Source: Desulfuromonas soudanensis (GTDB taxonomy: Bacteria; Desulfobacterota; Desulfuromonadia; Desulfuromonadales; WTL). Taken from it: DNA of 64,000 nucleotides. Where the stretch lies: positions 868,001 to 932,000 of the forward strand of contig NZ_CP010802.1 in the NCBI RefSeq assembly GCF_001278055.1, written 5' to 3'. The number at the start of each line of letters is the position of its first letter. The stretch's first letter is position 1. Made by a program: the position numbers and the translations under genes. The notes beneath the pieces were generated by a model. The model had not been told where the DNA came from, made no database searches, and was given only the letters and a program-made list of their open reading frames with translations. Below are positions 8,401 through 15,056 of this stretch, piece after piece.

Positions 8401-10702
8401 CCAGGCGAAAAGGCATCGGATTGCCGCTGGTCAGCGTGCGCGGCGTCTTCGTGAGCCAAGTCTCGATGACCTTCGCGAGAGCGGCCGAAACCAGCCCAGC
8501 TAGTCGCTCCCGCTGAGCGATGAGAAAGCGGAGAACGGGCGGCCACCGGCCAAAGACAATCGAGCGGTACCGCACCTCCATATACAAGCCAACCGCCGCG
8601 CTCAGTCCCATTCCGCCGCCGGTTGGTACCGTCGCGATGTGGTGGAAGCGCAGCAGCAGCCGCGTGAAGTGTTTCGCGCCGTTGTCGAGCAGGAGTTCGA
8701 CGCGTTCAATCAGGAAGCGTTCGGCGTCGGGGTCCAAGCAGAGCGCATCAAGTAGGATATCGCCCGCCAGCTCGTTCTTCGCAGCCTCGGCGGCCCCGAA
8801 GGCGACGTCCCAGGCCGTGCCAGTCTCGGCCGGCTGTCGCAGCAGAAACTGGCCCAACATCCGGAGCGCGTTCGTCCAGAGCGGATTGCCGGCCAGGACA
8901 GCCCACTGCGGCATGTCGGTCCAAATCTGCTTCAGGAACTGAAAGCGCGCCCAATCCGCCGCGAGGTCGTGCTCGAACTCGATGCGGTTAGTCCGCTCGT
9001 TCAGGCGCAGCGGAAGCTCCTCGGGCCGCTGCGTGAACGTCGCCGTGTCCGCCGGCTCCAAGTCGGTTAGCGCGAAGCTGCGCTCGAACGATCCTTCTCG
9101 CTGGGCGAGGCGCATTATCAACGCCTGCACGTCGGCGCGGTCTTTGGTCCAATACTTCCAGAGGCGGTCGGCGATGGCGGTGTGAGAGGTCAGTCCGCCG
9201 GCGTTCGGCCCGAGCGCCGGACCCGCCTTGATGACCCACGCCAGTGTCCGCAGGTTCGTCAGCGCCGCGATGGTGTCGTCATGCGCGGCCAACCAGCCCA
9301 AGGTGGGCGAAGGCAGAAGCGCGAGCTTCACTGCATAGGGCTTGAGCGTTTCGACCTCGACGAGATGCGCTTTCCGCCCGCCGAGTAGCATCTCTTCGCC
9401 TTCTACCCAACTCTGCGTTTGCGTGACGATGACCACCCGCCACGCACCCTGGTTCTCTTCGCCGTCATTCAGGCGGATGGCTTGAAGCAGTTGGCGGATG
9501 ACGACGAACTCGCCGGCCTCGATGCGCTCCATCGAGTCGATGACCAGCACGTTCTGCGGTTTCACCGTGGCCTTCAGCACCAGCGAAAGTTCGTGCGTCA
9601 GGGGAAGGTCGCTGCGCCGCGCCGCGCTGAGCGCCGTCTTCAAATCTTCCGAACCGAGCCACACCTGGTTCCAAGTTGGGTACGAGCCGTCCAACACCGA
9701 CTTGACCAGCGCCGACTTACCCGAGCCCGACTCCCCGAAGACCACCGCGACCGGGTGGTCGACGATCGCTACCTGGAGCGACGCTTTCTCCGCCGTACGG
9801 GGCACGGCATAGCCTGAGGGCAGCTCCGTCTCTATCCGCGCCTTGTAGTCCGTGGTGATGTTGGAGAGCGTCTCCCAATCACGCTCAAAGTCAGGGTGAT
9901 GGCGGAGGCCGAACTGGCCCCGGAGCAAGGACAACAGATCGGGGACGGTGATGGTCCCGCTACGAAGGCGCACCTCTTTTGCGACGTTGATGAGCCGTTT
10001 CCAGAGCGCCTGCGCTTCGTCTTCACGGCCAGACGCGAGCAAGCGACGGCATTGCGCGATAGATTGGGTCTCATTCTCGGAGTGCGCGAACTGCAAGTCG
10101 GTCGGCAGCACGTGCAGGCAGCGAATGAGCCCGATGGTTTCCTCGTCTGACGCGCCGCCGGGCTTCTGGACGCTGGCGAAGACGCGCGACTGCCTCATAT
10201 TGCTGCGGATGCGACTCATCGCGAGCGCGGTATCCGGGCCACTGCACGCGCTCTTCACCTCGCGCCACGCAGGTTCGAACGCTTGATGCGTGCCGAGCGT
10301 GACCAAGGCCAGCCCGTCGGCCGCGCGGTTGAACGGCCCCTGCGGGTCACGCCACAGTTCCCAAGCGCACGTCACGAAGTCAGCGGGGAGGCCCGCCCCG
10401 GTCACCTGCAAATTGCCCTTCGCCGAGATCGCCAGCCGTCGCGGCACGCCGGTCGCCTGGACCGTCAGCAGCAGGTCGTCAATACGCCAGCCCAACGTCG
10501 AGACTTGGGCTTGGACCTGCGTGATCACGCCGCCGATACCCGGTGCCTGCTCACCTGACAGGGCCTTCACCAACTGCCAGGCGCTTATCAGGTCCTCAAA
10601 CTCGAACCCGGCGCCGCTCGTCGACCGCAGCGTCGCGGGCGCACGTTTCGCGCTACCGCCGCGAGGCGCTTTCGGCTTCGATGTTTTCTTAGCCGGGGCC
10701 AT
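5435..10702 (-). CDS. Giant STAND-like P-loop NTPase with PD-(D/E)XK-like N-terminus (candidate Avs-type defence protein)
   Basis: A 1755-residue cytoplasmic protein. After a basic tail, residues about 30-130 look like a PD-(D/E)XK/Cap4-type nuclease fold: GFEFED with E34/E36, an acidic pair D75-D76 in WRIDDLL, then LAISAK with K95. An NTPase core follows: Walker A GESGSGKS (323-330), Walker B NVLVIDSMER (384-393) with D389 and E392, and a sensor-like strand VVIVTQTQ. The motif FEHDLAADW (576-584) is typical of the winged-helix segment of bacterial STAND NTPases. The remaining ~1150 residues are helical, without recognised motifs, and suit a ligand-sensing superstructure. This order (nuclease, NTPase, long sensor) matches antiviral Avs proteins. 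The function is inferred, not proven. A weak GGGAAG site precedes the ATG. The gene is bracketed by attC-like sites and is unusually long for a gene cassette. Confidence 0.7.
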   Translation of the reverse strand: MAPAKKTSKPKAPRGGSAKRAPATLRSTSGAGFEFEDLISAWQLVKALSGEQAPGIGGVITQVQAQVSTLGWRIDDLLLTVQATGVPRRLAISAKGNLQVTGAGLPADFVTCAWELWRDPQGPFNRAADGLALVTLGTHQAFEPAWREVKSACSGPDTALAMSRIRSNMRQSRVFASVQKPGGASDEETIGLIRCLHVLPTDLQFAHSENETQSIAQCRRLLASGREDEAQALWKRLINVAKEVRLRSGTITVPDLLSLLRGQFGLRHHPDFERDWETLSNITTDYKARIETELPSGYAVPRTAEKASLQVAIVDHPVAVVFGESGSGKSALVKSVLDGSYPTWNQVWLGSEDLKTALSAARRSDLPLTHELSLVLKATVKPQNVLVIDSMERIEAGEFVVIRQLLQAIRLNDGEENQGAWRVVIVTQTQSWVEGEEMLLGGRKAHLVEVETLKPYAVKLALLPSPTLGWLAAHDDTIAALTNLRTLAWVIKAGPALGPNAGGLTSHTAIADRLWKYWTKDRADVQALIMRLAQREGSFERSFALTDLEPADTATFTQRPEELPLRLNERTNRIEFEHDLAADWARFQFLKQIWTDMPQWAVLAGNPLWTNALRMLGQFLLRQPAETGTAWDVAFGAAEAAKNELAGDILLDALCLDPDAERFLIERVELLLDNGAKHFTRLLLRFHHIATVPTGGGMGLSAAVGLYMEVRYRSIVFGRWPPVLRFLIAQRERLAGLVSAALAKVIETWLTKTPRTLTSGNPMPFRLEMAEMALAMARTVQVEKGHGVMYLTREPLLYTAPLAGAADLPTEVGNWVLELAGRREVDTDVKRRIAEAQLQKAKAHAERLKTDAEYKARHGKRKQMPVSLGSFRERLPPWPLGAMGKVDRDFLTACIKDNGIQSLMRAQPGLAAEVLLALIIEDQPEREYGPARFEIDLGLEYPEEAYPTAFWKSPFFPFFQLAPEPALTSLIALVNFCTERWVAEVMKGRTGEAPGVTLRFADGSDKTFPGGWQVFGWPQSNEMRNGNLFCALDALERWLTIRLDAGEDIAADIERILREGNSAALVSVLLNVAKYRPSLLTGPLAALITFSNLFYWDSVRVKQVGDNFIGWSWLQGGQAMFDFARDWTLAPHRQQKFLDVVVDLLLADGDVARRLQALLPTWALPEDPKEALEFKLLFAALDRSNYQTVTDQATGAEIQAFVCPNELSLEVQSWQTDSAHTLAYLLVPDRCEQRLLGGQSLTDDEAAYLFNLLQECEAGTEGEDEDAKSRCRFAAAGTLVALGGAWLAQNSEAQKHAREVVRAGVAAVAPTGEKIRGQRMGSRDELKFVAYAVMHLWLVDEDGVEEWETAVLRLLTSGDSRAAAVVVGVAYANRERLGAAWWRLLRAGLFWSGLIMLAPHHGDGDDAERAWKVWLARLRRFPLRGPTATPDDLDFKRVVAGRERLDFQRRLRFYNAGDQAWRGKPKRKRGGSLDGHFLEVLFNWLIEGGGTGDRDLDTRLALRIWDYDATRAKAREKKKHGEYDLPSQNLGYDILLKLGALSIAAPAGEERAVWESVLSHGPAAHHALQHFIRGLFLRLGKGEDPVAFERVWRATAEYGLAADWSQPGLWFYGERLICDLLGFGNEDALSRLNPGAALRMKDVYERWSSAHLAHDEECITRFCNFLTTNFGAPLRLDGFRWLAAMLKEHEPSGRWYREGTGDALVELVAAALSSDAQALSQDAQARQAVVEIAAALAAMNTPTALALQERIKRLR

Positions 10703-11087
10703 TAGCTTCCCAATGCTTGTAGCTCTGGATTATTGCCATATCCGTCGGCGAGAAGCTGGGCGTGCAGGCTCCTCGCAGCCTTATGGTGAGCTTGAAGCAA
10801 TTCCTGATTGCAGACCTCCGGAACGTCTTCAAAGGGTCGAAAGCGGGCGCTCCGGACTCCTTGACGCCCAACGCCCTCATTTGCGGCTGTTTTGGAGCGC
10901 AGCGGAAAAACAGTCCGACAACATGCGTTTGTTATGGCTTCTTTTAGACGGATTGAAACATGTCATAAATACTTGTCTCGATTCTTGCGTGGTGCTTGTA
11001 ATTGCCACGACATGCCAAATCGGCGAAGTGTTTTACCCACTACGATATCCGCGTAGCACGTGGCCGGGACTAAACCAGCCCAATCTT
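10703..11087. other. Region upstream of the large NTPase: leader, attC-like site and broken cassette gene tail
   Basis: No intact gene on either strand. On the minus strand it holds, in order, the tail of a split cassette gene (11087-10963), an attC-like site (10937-10866) and a 163-base leader to the NTPase start. A 63-codon frame on the minus strand begins inside the attC (ATG at 10880) and overlaps the NTPase start by 14 bases. It could be a coupling leader peptide but has no recognised content. Confidence 0.55.
10866..10937 (-). other. attC-like integron recombination site (attC1)
   Basis: On the minus strand it reads CATAACAAACGCATG at the left and GGGCGTTGGGC at the right, as in known attC sites including Vibrio repeats. 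Arms CTGTTTT and AAAACAG pair exactly. Flanking CGG-a-CTG pairs with CAGCCG, leaving one unpaired A. The outer arms ACGCAT and ATG..GCGT also pair. The right core GTTGGGC fits GTTRRRY; the left box is less strict. It lies 25 bases after the stop of the split cassette gene and upstream of the NTPase, in the same orientation as attC2. Confidence 0.7.
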
Positions 11088-11091
11088 CTAG
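10963..11091 (-). pseudogene. C-terminal piece of an IS-split integron-cassette gene
   Basis: On the minus strand, starting at the CTAG next to the IS end, an open frame of 42 codons runs to TGA at 10965-10963. It begins EDWAGLVPATCYADIVVGK. The N-terminal piece is at 21578-22018, where the frame ends in HSDL at the same CTAG. Joining the pieces through a single CTAG continues the protein (HSDL|EDWAGL), with one base missing in total (566 bases). The tail pattern D..D...L..A..YAD.VV resembles C-termini of some PIN-like proteins, only weakly. The original gene would have been about 188 residues and was followed closely by attC1. Confidence 0.65.
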
Positions 11092-12442
11092 CAGGCTGTT
11101 GAAAAACTATTTGCCCAAGCCCTTGATTTTGCTGGCCTTCATATCTTGATTTTGTTATAATTTTGCGCATAAACGTCTGATATTGCAGGAGAAAACGTTA
11201 TGCGCGGAGAAGACCAGAATCAACAGGCCATGTTCAGTTATGTTTCACCGGAAGCTCGGGTTCCCAAGGATCACCCCTTGCGTCCGATTCGGATCATGGT
11301 CGACAGCGCCTTCAATGATCTGGCTCCCTTGTTTCGGGAGATGTATTCGCATACCGGCCGGCCGTCAATTCCGCCGGAGCAGCTCTTGCGAGCCTCTTTA
11401 CTGCAAGTGCTCTACTCCATTCGTAGCGAGCGGATGCTGGTTGAGCAACTGGATTACAACCTGTTGTTTCGTTGGTTCGTCGGGCTGTCCATGGACGACA
11501 AGGTCTGGAATCATTCCACCTTCTCCAAGAACCGGGAGCGCCTGATGCAATTCGAGGTTGCGACGGCGTTTTTCCAGGCGACCAAGGGACTTGCCGAGCG
11601 GGCCGGACTGATGTCGAAAGACCACTTTACCGTAGATGGAACCCTGATCGAAGCCTGGGCCTCGATGAAAAGTTTCCGCCCCAAGGATGATCAGGATCAA
11701 GACCCGCCAGCAACGGGCGGCCGCAACCCTGATGTTGATTTCAAAGGACAAAAGCGCAAGAACGACACGCATCAGTCGATCACCGATCCGGATGCCCGAC
11801 TCCTCAAAAAGGGCAAAGGAAAGGAATCGAAACTCTGCTACATGGGTCATGCCCTGATGGAAAACCGCAACGGCATGGTGGTCGACAGCCGCCTGACTCT
11901 GGCCAATGGCACCGCCGAATGGGATGCCGCCCTGGAGATGGTTGAAAATCTGCCGGGCACAAATCGGGTCACGGTCGGCGCAGACAAGGGCTACGATGTT
12001 CCGGTCTTCGTCGATGGTTTACGGGAACGGTTGGCAACGCCGCATGTGGCTCGGAAAGACAAGGGCACTGCGATTGATGAACGAACCACCCGTCATGAAG
12101 GCTACCGGGTCAGCCAGAGAATCCGCAAGCGGGTTGAAGAAATCTTCGGCTGGCTCAAAACTGTCGGCTGTCTGCGCAAGACGCGACATCGAGGGCTTGA
12201 CCTGGTCGGTTGGATATTCGAATTCGCCATGAGCGCTTATAATTTGACCCGAATGCGTAACTTGATTTGGTCAACATAGGCAAAAAGGGCAAAGACTGCC
12301 GATTGATGGCAGAAAAACGGCCTTAACGGGCCACTAAACAAGGAGAATTGGCAAGAAACCAACGAAACACAGATTGTCAAAGATCAAAAAAATGATTTCG
12401 GGAGGGAACAGGTCGCCTCCCAGTTGGTTTTTCAACGACCTG
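11092..12442 (+). mobile_element. IS5-like insertion sequence, copy 1
   Basis: A 1351-bp element with one transposase gene. Terminal inverted repeats begin CAGGCTGTTGAAAAAC at the left and, read inward, CAGGTCGTTGAAAAAC at the right. Both sides are flanked by the 4-base target CTAG (11088-11091 and 12443-12446). A second copy of the same length and encoded protein lies inverted at 22019-23369. Confidence 0.92.
11200..12279 (+). CDS. IS5-family DDE transposase, copy 1
   Basis: A 359-residue transposase with an N-terminal DUF772-type region (DHPLRPI, GRPSIPPEQLLRASLLQ) and an RNase-H-like catalytic core. The probable triad is D146 (FTVDGTLIEAW), D262 (GADKGYD) and E313 or E314 (RVEEIFGWLK). 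The linker around residues 160-210 is rich in Lys and Asp. An AGGAG site lies upstream of the ATG. The encoded protein is identical to that of copy 2, so the two insertions are recent or homogenised by recombination. It appears intact and probably functional. Confidence 0.95.
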   Translation: MRGEDQNQQAMFSYVSPEARVPKDHPLRPIRIMVDSAFNDLAPLFREMYSHTGRPSIPPEQLLRASLLQVLYSIRSERMLVEQLDYNLLFRWFVGLSMDDKVWNHSTFSKNRERLMQFEVATAFFQATKGLAERAGLMSKDHFTVDGTLIEAWASMKSFRPKDDQDQDPPATGGRNPDVDFKGQKRKNDTHQSITDPDARLLKKGKGKESKLCYMGHALMENRNGMVVDSRLTLANGTAEWDAALEMVENLPGTNRVTVGADKGYDVPVFVDGLRERLATPHVARKDKGTAIDERTTRHEGYRVSQRIRKRVEEIFGWLKTVGCLRKTRHRGLDLVGWIFEFAMSAYNLTRMRNLIWST

Positions 12443-12746
12443 CTAGCGCATATTCGCCTGCTGCCAGACCCGTAATTCGTCCGGGGGTAGCTCCCCCGGA
12501 CGAAAGAGTGATGATCTTAAATGGATCACGAAGGTCGACAAACGTACTGCTGGAGTTGAACAACATCGCAATCACCGCCCCATTCTTCGGCGGGGTATCA
12601 ACTCTGATTATCAGCTCAGCCGCTTCTACATTCGAAGACCAGAAAACACAGGTGATCGCGAGCAGTGCAATGCTGAGAACGATGAATTTAAAGTTAAGTT
12701 CATGGTTTCCAATGGCATCTCCGGCCAAGTGGGCTTTTACGTGCAT
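12443..12746 (-). pseudogene. N-terminal piece of an IS-split DUF2141-MipA/OmpV fusion gene
   Basis: About 100 residues with a hydrophobic export segment (FIVLSIALLAITCVFW) followed by the start of a DUF2141 domain (VIAMLFNSSSTF, GLAAGEYAL). The frame runs into the IS end, where it hits TGA after four codons of IS sequence. The missing rest is on the plus strand from 23370. Together the pieces give 1170 bases, exactly 390 codons, with the codon CTA at the junction. The ATG at 12744-12746 is the best visible start, with an AAGGGA site about ten bases away. Confidence 0.75.
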
Positions 12747-12831
12747 AATCGTACGATCCCTTGGGCCAGATAAGTGGCCGGAGCTCTGTCACCTTGAACC
12801 AGGTGGCGTGGGTGATTCAGTGTACAGCAAT

Positions 12832-12855
12832 GATATTACTACTAATATCTTGACT
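12832..12855 (+). promoter_or_regulatory. Operator-like palindrome overlapping a -35 region
   Basis: GATATTA-CTAC-TAATATC (12832-12849) is a perfect seven-base-arm inverted repeat followed directly by TTGACT (12850-12855). A possible -10 TATAGT lies at 12881-12886, but the 25-base gap is too long for a standard promoter, so the promoter itself is uncertain. It precedes a small ORF and the SOUL-family gene. No cognate regulator is identified. Confidence 0.4.
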
Positions 12856-12917
12856 ATCAATCTTTTGCCGACGTTACTGCTATAGTATTATCAAAATATA
12901 CGAGGAGGCGAAACGCA

Positions 12918-13094
12918 ATGCCTTTTGGTTTGTGCTGCCTGTCCAAACGAGAAATAATTTCCTTCCGGAGGACCGCCGCCAAATCACTGCTCGCCATGAA
13001 CCGCAGCGAACAACTGCTCAAGCTGTCCGGTTTCTGTCATGACAATGTCCGCAACCCTCGGTGTGCCGTCCATGCCGGAACTAAATTTATATAA
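12918..13094 (+). CDS. Small hypothetical protein (58 residues)
   Basis: ATG at 12918 has a strong GAGGAGGCG site ten bases upstream, and the frame runs 58 codons to TAA 14 bases before the SOUL-family gene. The product is basic with four cysteines (two adjacent at C6-C7) and no recognised domain. The ribosome-binding site and spacing suggest it is translated with the downstream gene. A short leader ORF is an alternative. Confidence 0.4.
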   Translation: MPFGLCCLSKREIISFRRTAAKSLLAMNRSEQLLKLSGFCHDNVRNPRCAVHAGTKFI

Positions 13095-13108
13095 GAAGGA
13101 GCCGAACG

Positions 13109-13756
13109 ATGACCATATCGACAGCGGAAAACCGGTTCAGATTGATCGCAACGGTAGCCTTATTCATATTCGCAGGAGTGGTGCACGCCATGGCAACAGA
13201 AGAAGCCCCCTACACTGTTCTGAAAACAGACCATATCTTCGAATTGCGCGAATACCCGCCCCAGATCCTGGCCGAAATCATTGTGGAGGGAGAGTTGGAA
13301 GATGCGGGTAGCAAGGCCTTCAGACCGCTGTTTCGTTACATCTCCGGTGACAACAGATCACGCGGTAAGATTGCCATGACGGCTCCTGTTTCTCAGGAGC
13401 AACTGGGAGAGAAAATATCCATGACCGCGCCGGTCAGTCAGCAGAGAGTACAAGGGAAGTGGGCTGTAAGTTTCATGATGCCGCCATCATACACCCTGGA
13501 AACTCTGCCGGTTCCTGATGATCCAGACATCAAGCTCCGACAGGTTCCTGCTCGCCAGGTTGCAACTGTGCGCTATTCCGGTTTCTGGAGTGAGAAAAAA
13601 TATCAGCTCTACAAAGAAAAACTGGAAAAATGGATCAAGGATAACCGCTTTACTGTTACCGGTGAACCGGTCTGGGCACGTTATAACCCTCCTTTTACAC
13701 CGTGGTTCATGCGCCGAAATGAGATCCAGATTCCGGTAGATGCCGGAGCTGACTGA
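13109..13756 (+). CDS. SOUL family heme-binding-like protein, exported
   Basis: A 215-residue protein whose first ~30 residues form a signal peptide (LIATVALFIFAGVVHA). The rest is a SOUL domain: ELREYPPQILAE at its start, repeated KIAMTAPVSQ/KISMTAPVSQ segments, ATVRYSGFWSE, and a C-terminal ARYNPPFTPWFMRRNEI. SOUL proteins bind heme or other tetrapyrroles in eukaryotes; the bacterial role is not settled, and heme binding here is inference. An AAGGAG site precedes the ATG. It lies inside the segment between the IS copies. Confidence 0.88.
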   Translation: MTISTAENRFRLIATVALFIFAGVVHAMATEEAPYTVLKTDHIFELREYPPQILAEIIVEGELEDAGSKAFRPLFRYISGDNRSRGKIAMTAPVSQEQLGEKISMTAPVSQQRVQGKWAVSFMMPPSYTLETLPVPDDPDIKLRQVPARQVATVRYSGFWSEKKYQLYKEKLEKWIKDNRFTVTGEPVWARYNPPFTPWFMRRNEIQIPVDAGAD

Positions 13757-13874
13757 TTCAGAAAGGGTCCCTGTGAAATTAATTGCTTAAAGACGGCAGG
13801 GTTAAATACCCCCACAATCTGCAGAGTGCATCAAGGTTATTTACGGAAAAGATTTCAATCCGACAGTAAAACAG

Positions 13875-13922
13875 AAATGCCCCGGCTGCATGCGAAAGAA
13901 CATGCGAAAGCCGAGGCATTTT
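13875..13922 (-). terminator. Hairpin downstream of tRNA-Gly
   Basis: AAATGCC-CCGGC and GCCG-GGCATTT form a long imperfect stem with CATGCGAAAG-type direct repeats in the loop. On the minus strand it lies about 35 bases after the tRNA 3' end and is followed by a T-rich stretch. Most likely the tRNA transcript terminator. Confidence 0.5.
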
Positions 13923-13955
13923 ACCGTCAACCATTTGAAAATAGTTGAATATTTT

Positions 13956-14030
13956 TGGAGCGGGAAACGGGATTCGAACCCGCGACTTCGACCTTGGCAA
14001 GGTCGCACTCTACCACTGAGTTATTCCCGC
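13956..14030 (-). tRNA. tRNA-Gly (anticodon GCC)
   Basis: On the minus strand the sequence folds as a cloverleaf. Acceptor arms are GCGGGAA and TTCCCGC. The D-loop contains AGTGGTAGAG. The anticodon stem CGACC/GGTCG encloses loop TTGCCAA with anticodon GCC. The T-loop is GGGTTCGAATCCC. CCA is encoded at 13958-13956. It decodes GGC/GGU glycine codons. Confidence 0.96.
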
Positions 14031-14228
14031 TTAGGAGCCTGTCTTTACTGACGGGGTCGTACTAATAACAAATCATTGAGCGCAAGTCAACAGCTCTCTG
14101 GCTGAGGAGGTGCTTTTTGTCCGGAGCGCCGTCGAAGACTTTGGAGAAAAGAAGCAGAATCTGCTATGGTGTTCATCCCCGCCGCGACCCCGCCGCGGCC
14201 CCCTTCCTCCTTTACCCTGTGAGAACCC

Positions 14229-15056
14229 ATGCTCGAACTCGGCCGCTTCAATACCCTGACCGTCTCCTCCATCGACCGCTCCGGCGCCCACCTGCAGGGC
14301 GGCTCCGAAGAGGTCATCCTCCCCCGCACCGAGTTGCCCGAAGGGATCGCCGAGGGGGACCGCCTCACCGCCTTCGTCTACCGCCGCGGCGCCGGCCCCC
14401 TCGAAGCGACGCTCCGCACGCCGAAGGCCCAGGTCGGGGAATTTGCCTTTCTGGAAGTCCGGGAGACGGCACCCTTCGGCGCTTTTCTCGACTGGGGGCT
14501 GGCCAAGGATCTGCTCGTCCCCCTCGCCGAGCAGCCGGAGAAGATGGTGGCGGGGCGCAAATACCTGGTCAAGATCGGCCTCGACAACGAAGGTCGGGTC
14601 GTCGGCACCGCCCGCATCGACCGCTGTCTCGAATCGGAGGAGATCCGCCTCGAAGAAGGGGAAGAGGTAGCGCTCCAGGTCCGTTGCATGACCGACCTCG
14701 GCGCCAAGATGATCATCAACGATCTCTACGACGGATTGCTCTACAGGGACGAACTCTGGCCGGGAGCGACCGTCGGCGAGCGGCGCACAGGGTATGTGAA
14801 AAAAATACGCGCCGACAACAAGATCGATGTCACCCTGCGCCGAAGCGGCGCCGAAGTCACCTCCGAGGCCCGGGAAGCGATCCTGGCGGCTCTAAAAAAG
14901 AGCGGCTTTCTCCCCCTGCACGACGGCAGTTCCCCCGAAGAGATCCGCAGCCGGTTGGGGATGAGCAAGAAGACCTTCAAAAAGGCCCTCGGCGCCCTTT
15001 ACCGGGAAAAGCTCGTCGACCTCGGCAGCGACGGCACCCGCCTCAGGAATCACTGA
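14229..15056 (+). CDS. CvfB-family S1-domain RNA-binding protein
   Basis: A 275-residue cytoplasmic protein of the CvfB/YitL family. Tandem S1-like OB-folds are visible: an N-terminal one (LGRFNTLTVSSIDRSGAHL), a central one (FLEVRETAPFGAFLDWGLAKDLLVP), and a third around GYVKKIRADNKIDVTL. The C-terminus is a winged-helix-like segment (RLGMSKKTFKKALGALY). CvfB proteins bind RNA and affect virulence or stress gene expression in Gram-positives; the role here is unknown. The gene converges with the propeller lipoprotein gene and their stop codons overlap by seven bases. Confidence 0.9.
   Translation: MLELGRFNTLTVSSIDRSGAHLQGGSEEVILPRTELPEGIAEGDRLTAFVYRRGAGPLEATLRTPKAQVGEFAFLEVRETAPFGAFLDWGLAKDLLVPLAEQPEKMVAGRKYLVKIGLDNEGRVVGTARIDRCLESEEIRLEEGEEVALQVRCMTDLGAKMIINDLYDGLLYRDELWPGATVGERRTGYVKKIRADNKIDVTLRRSGAEVTSEAREAILAALKKSGFLPLHDGSSPEEIRSRLGMSKKTFKKALGALYREKLVDLGSDGTRLRNH

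Noticed and set aside
12424-12885. A 153-codon plus-strand open frame at the IS right end
   Set aside because: It crosses the IS end and runs antisense to the DUF2141 fragment; no ribosome-binding site or domain.
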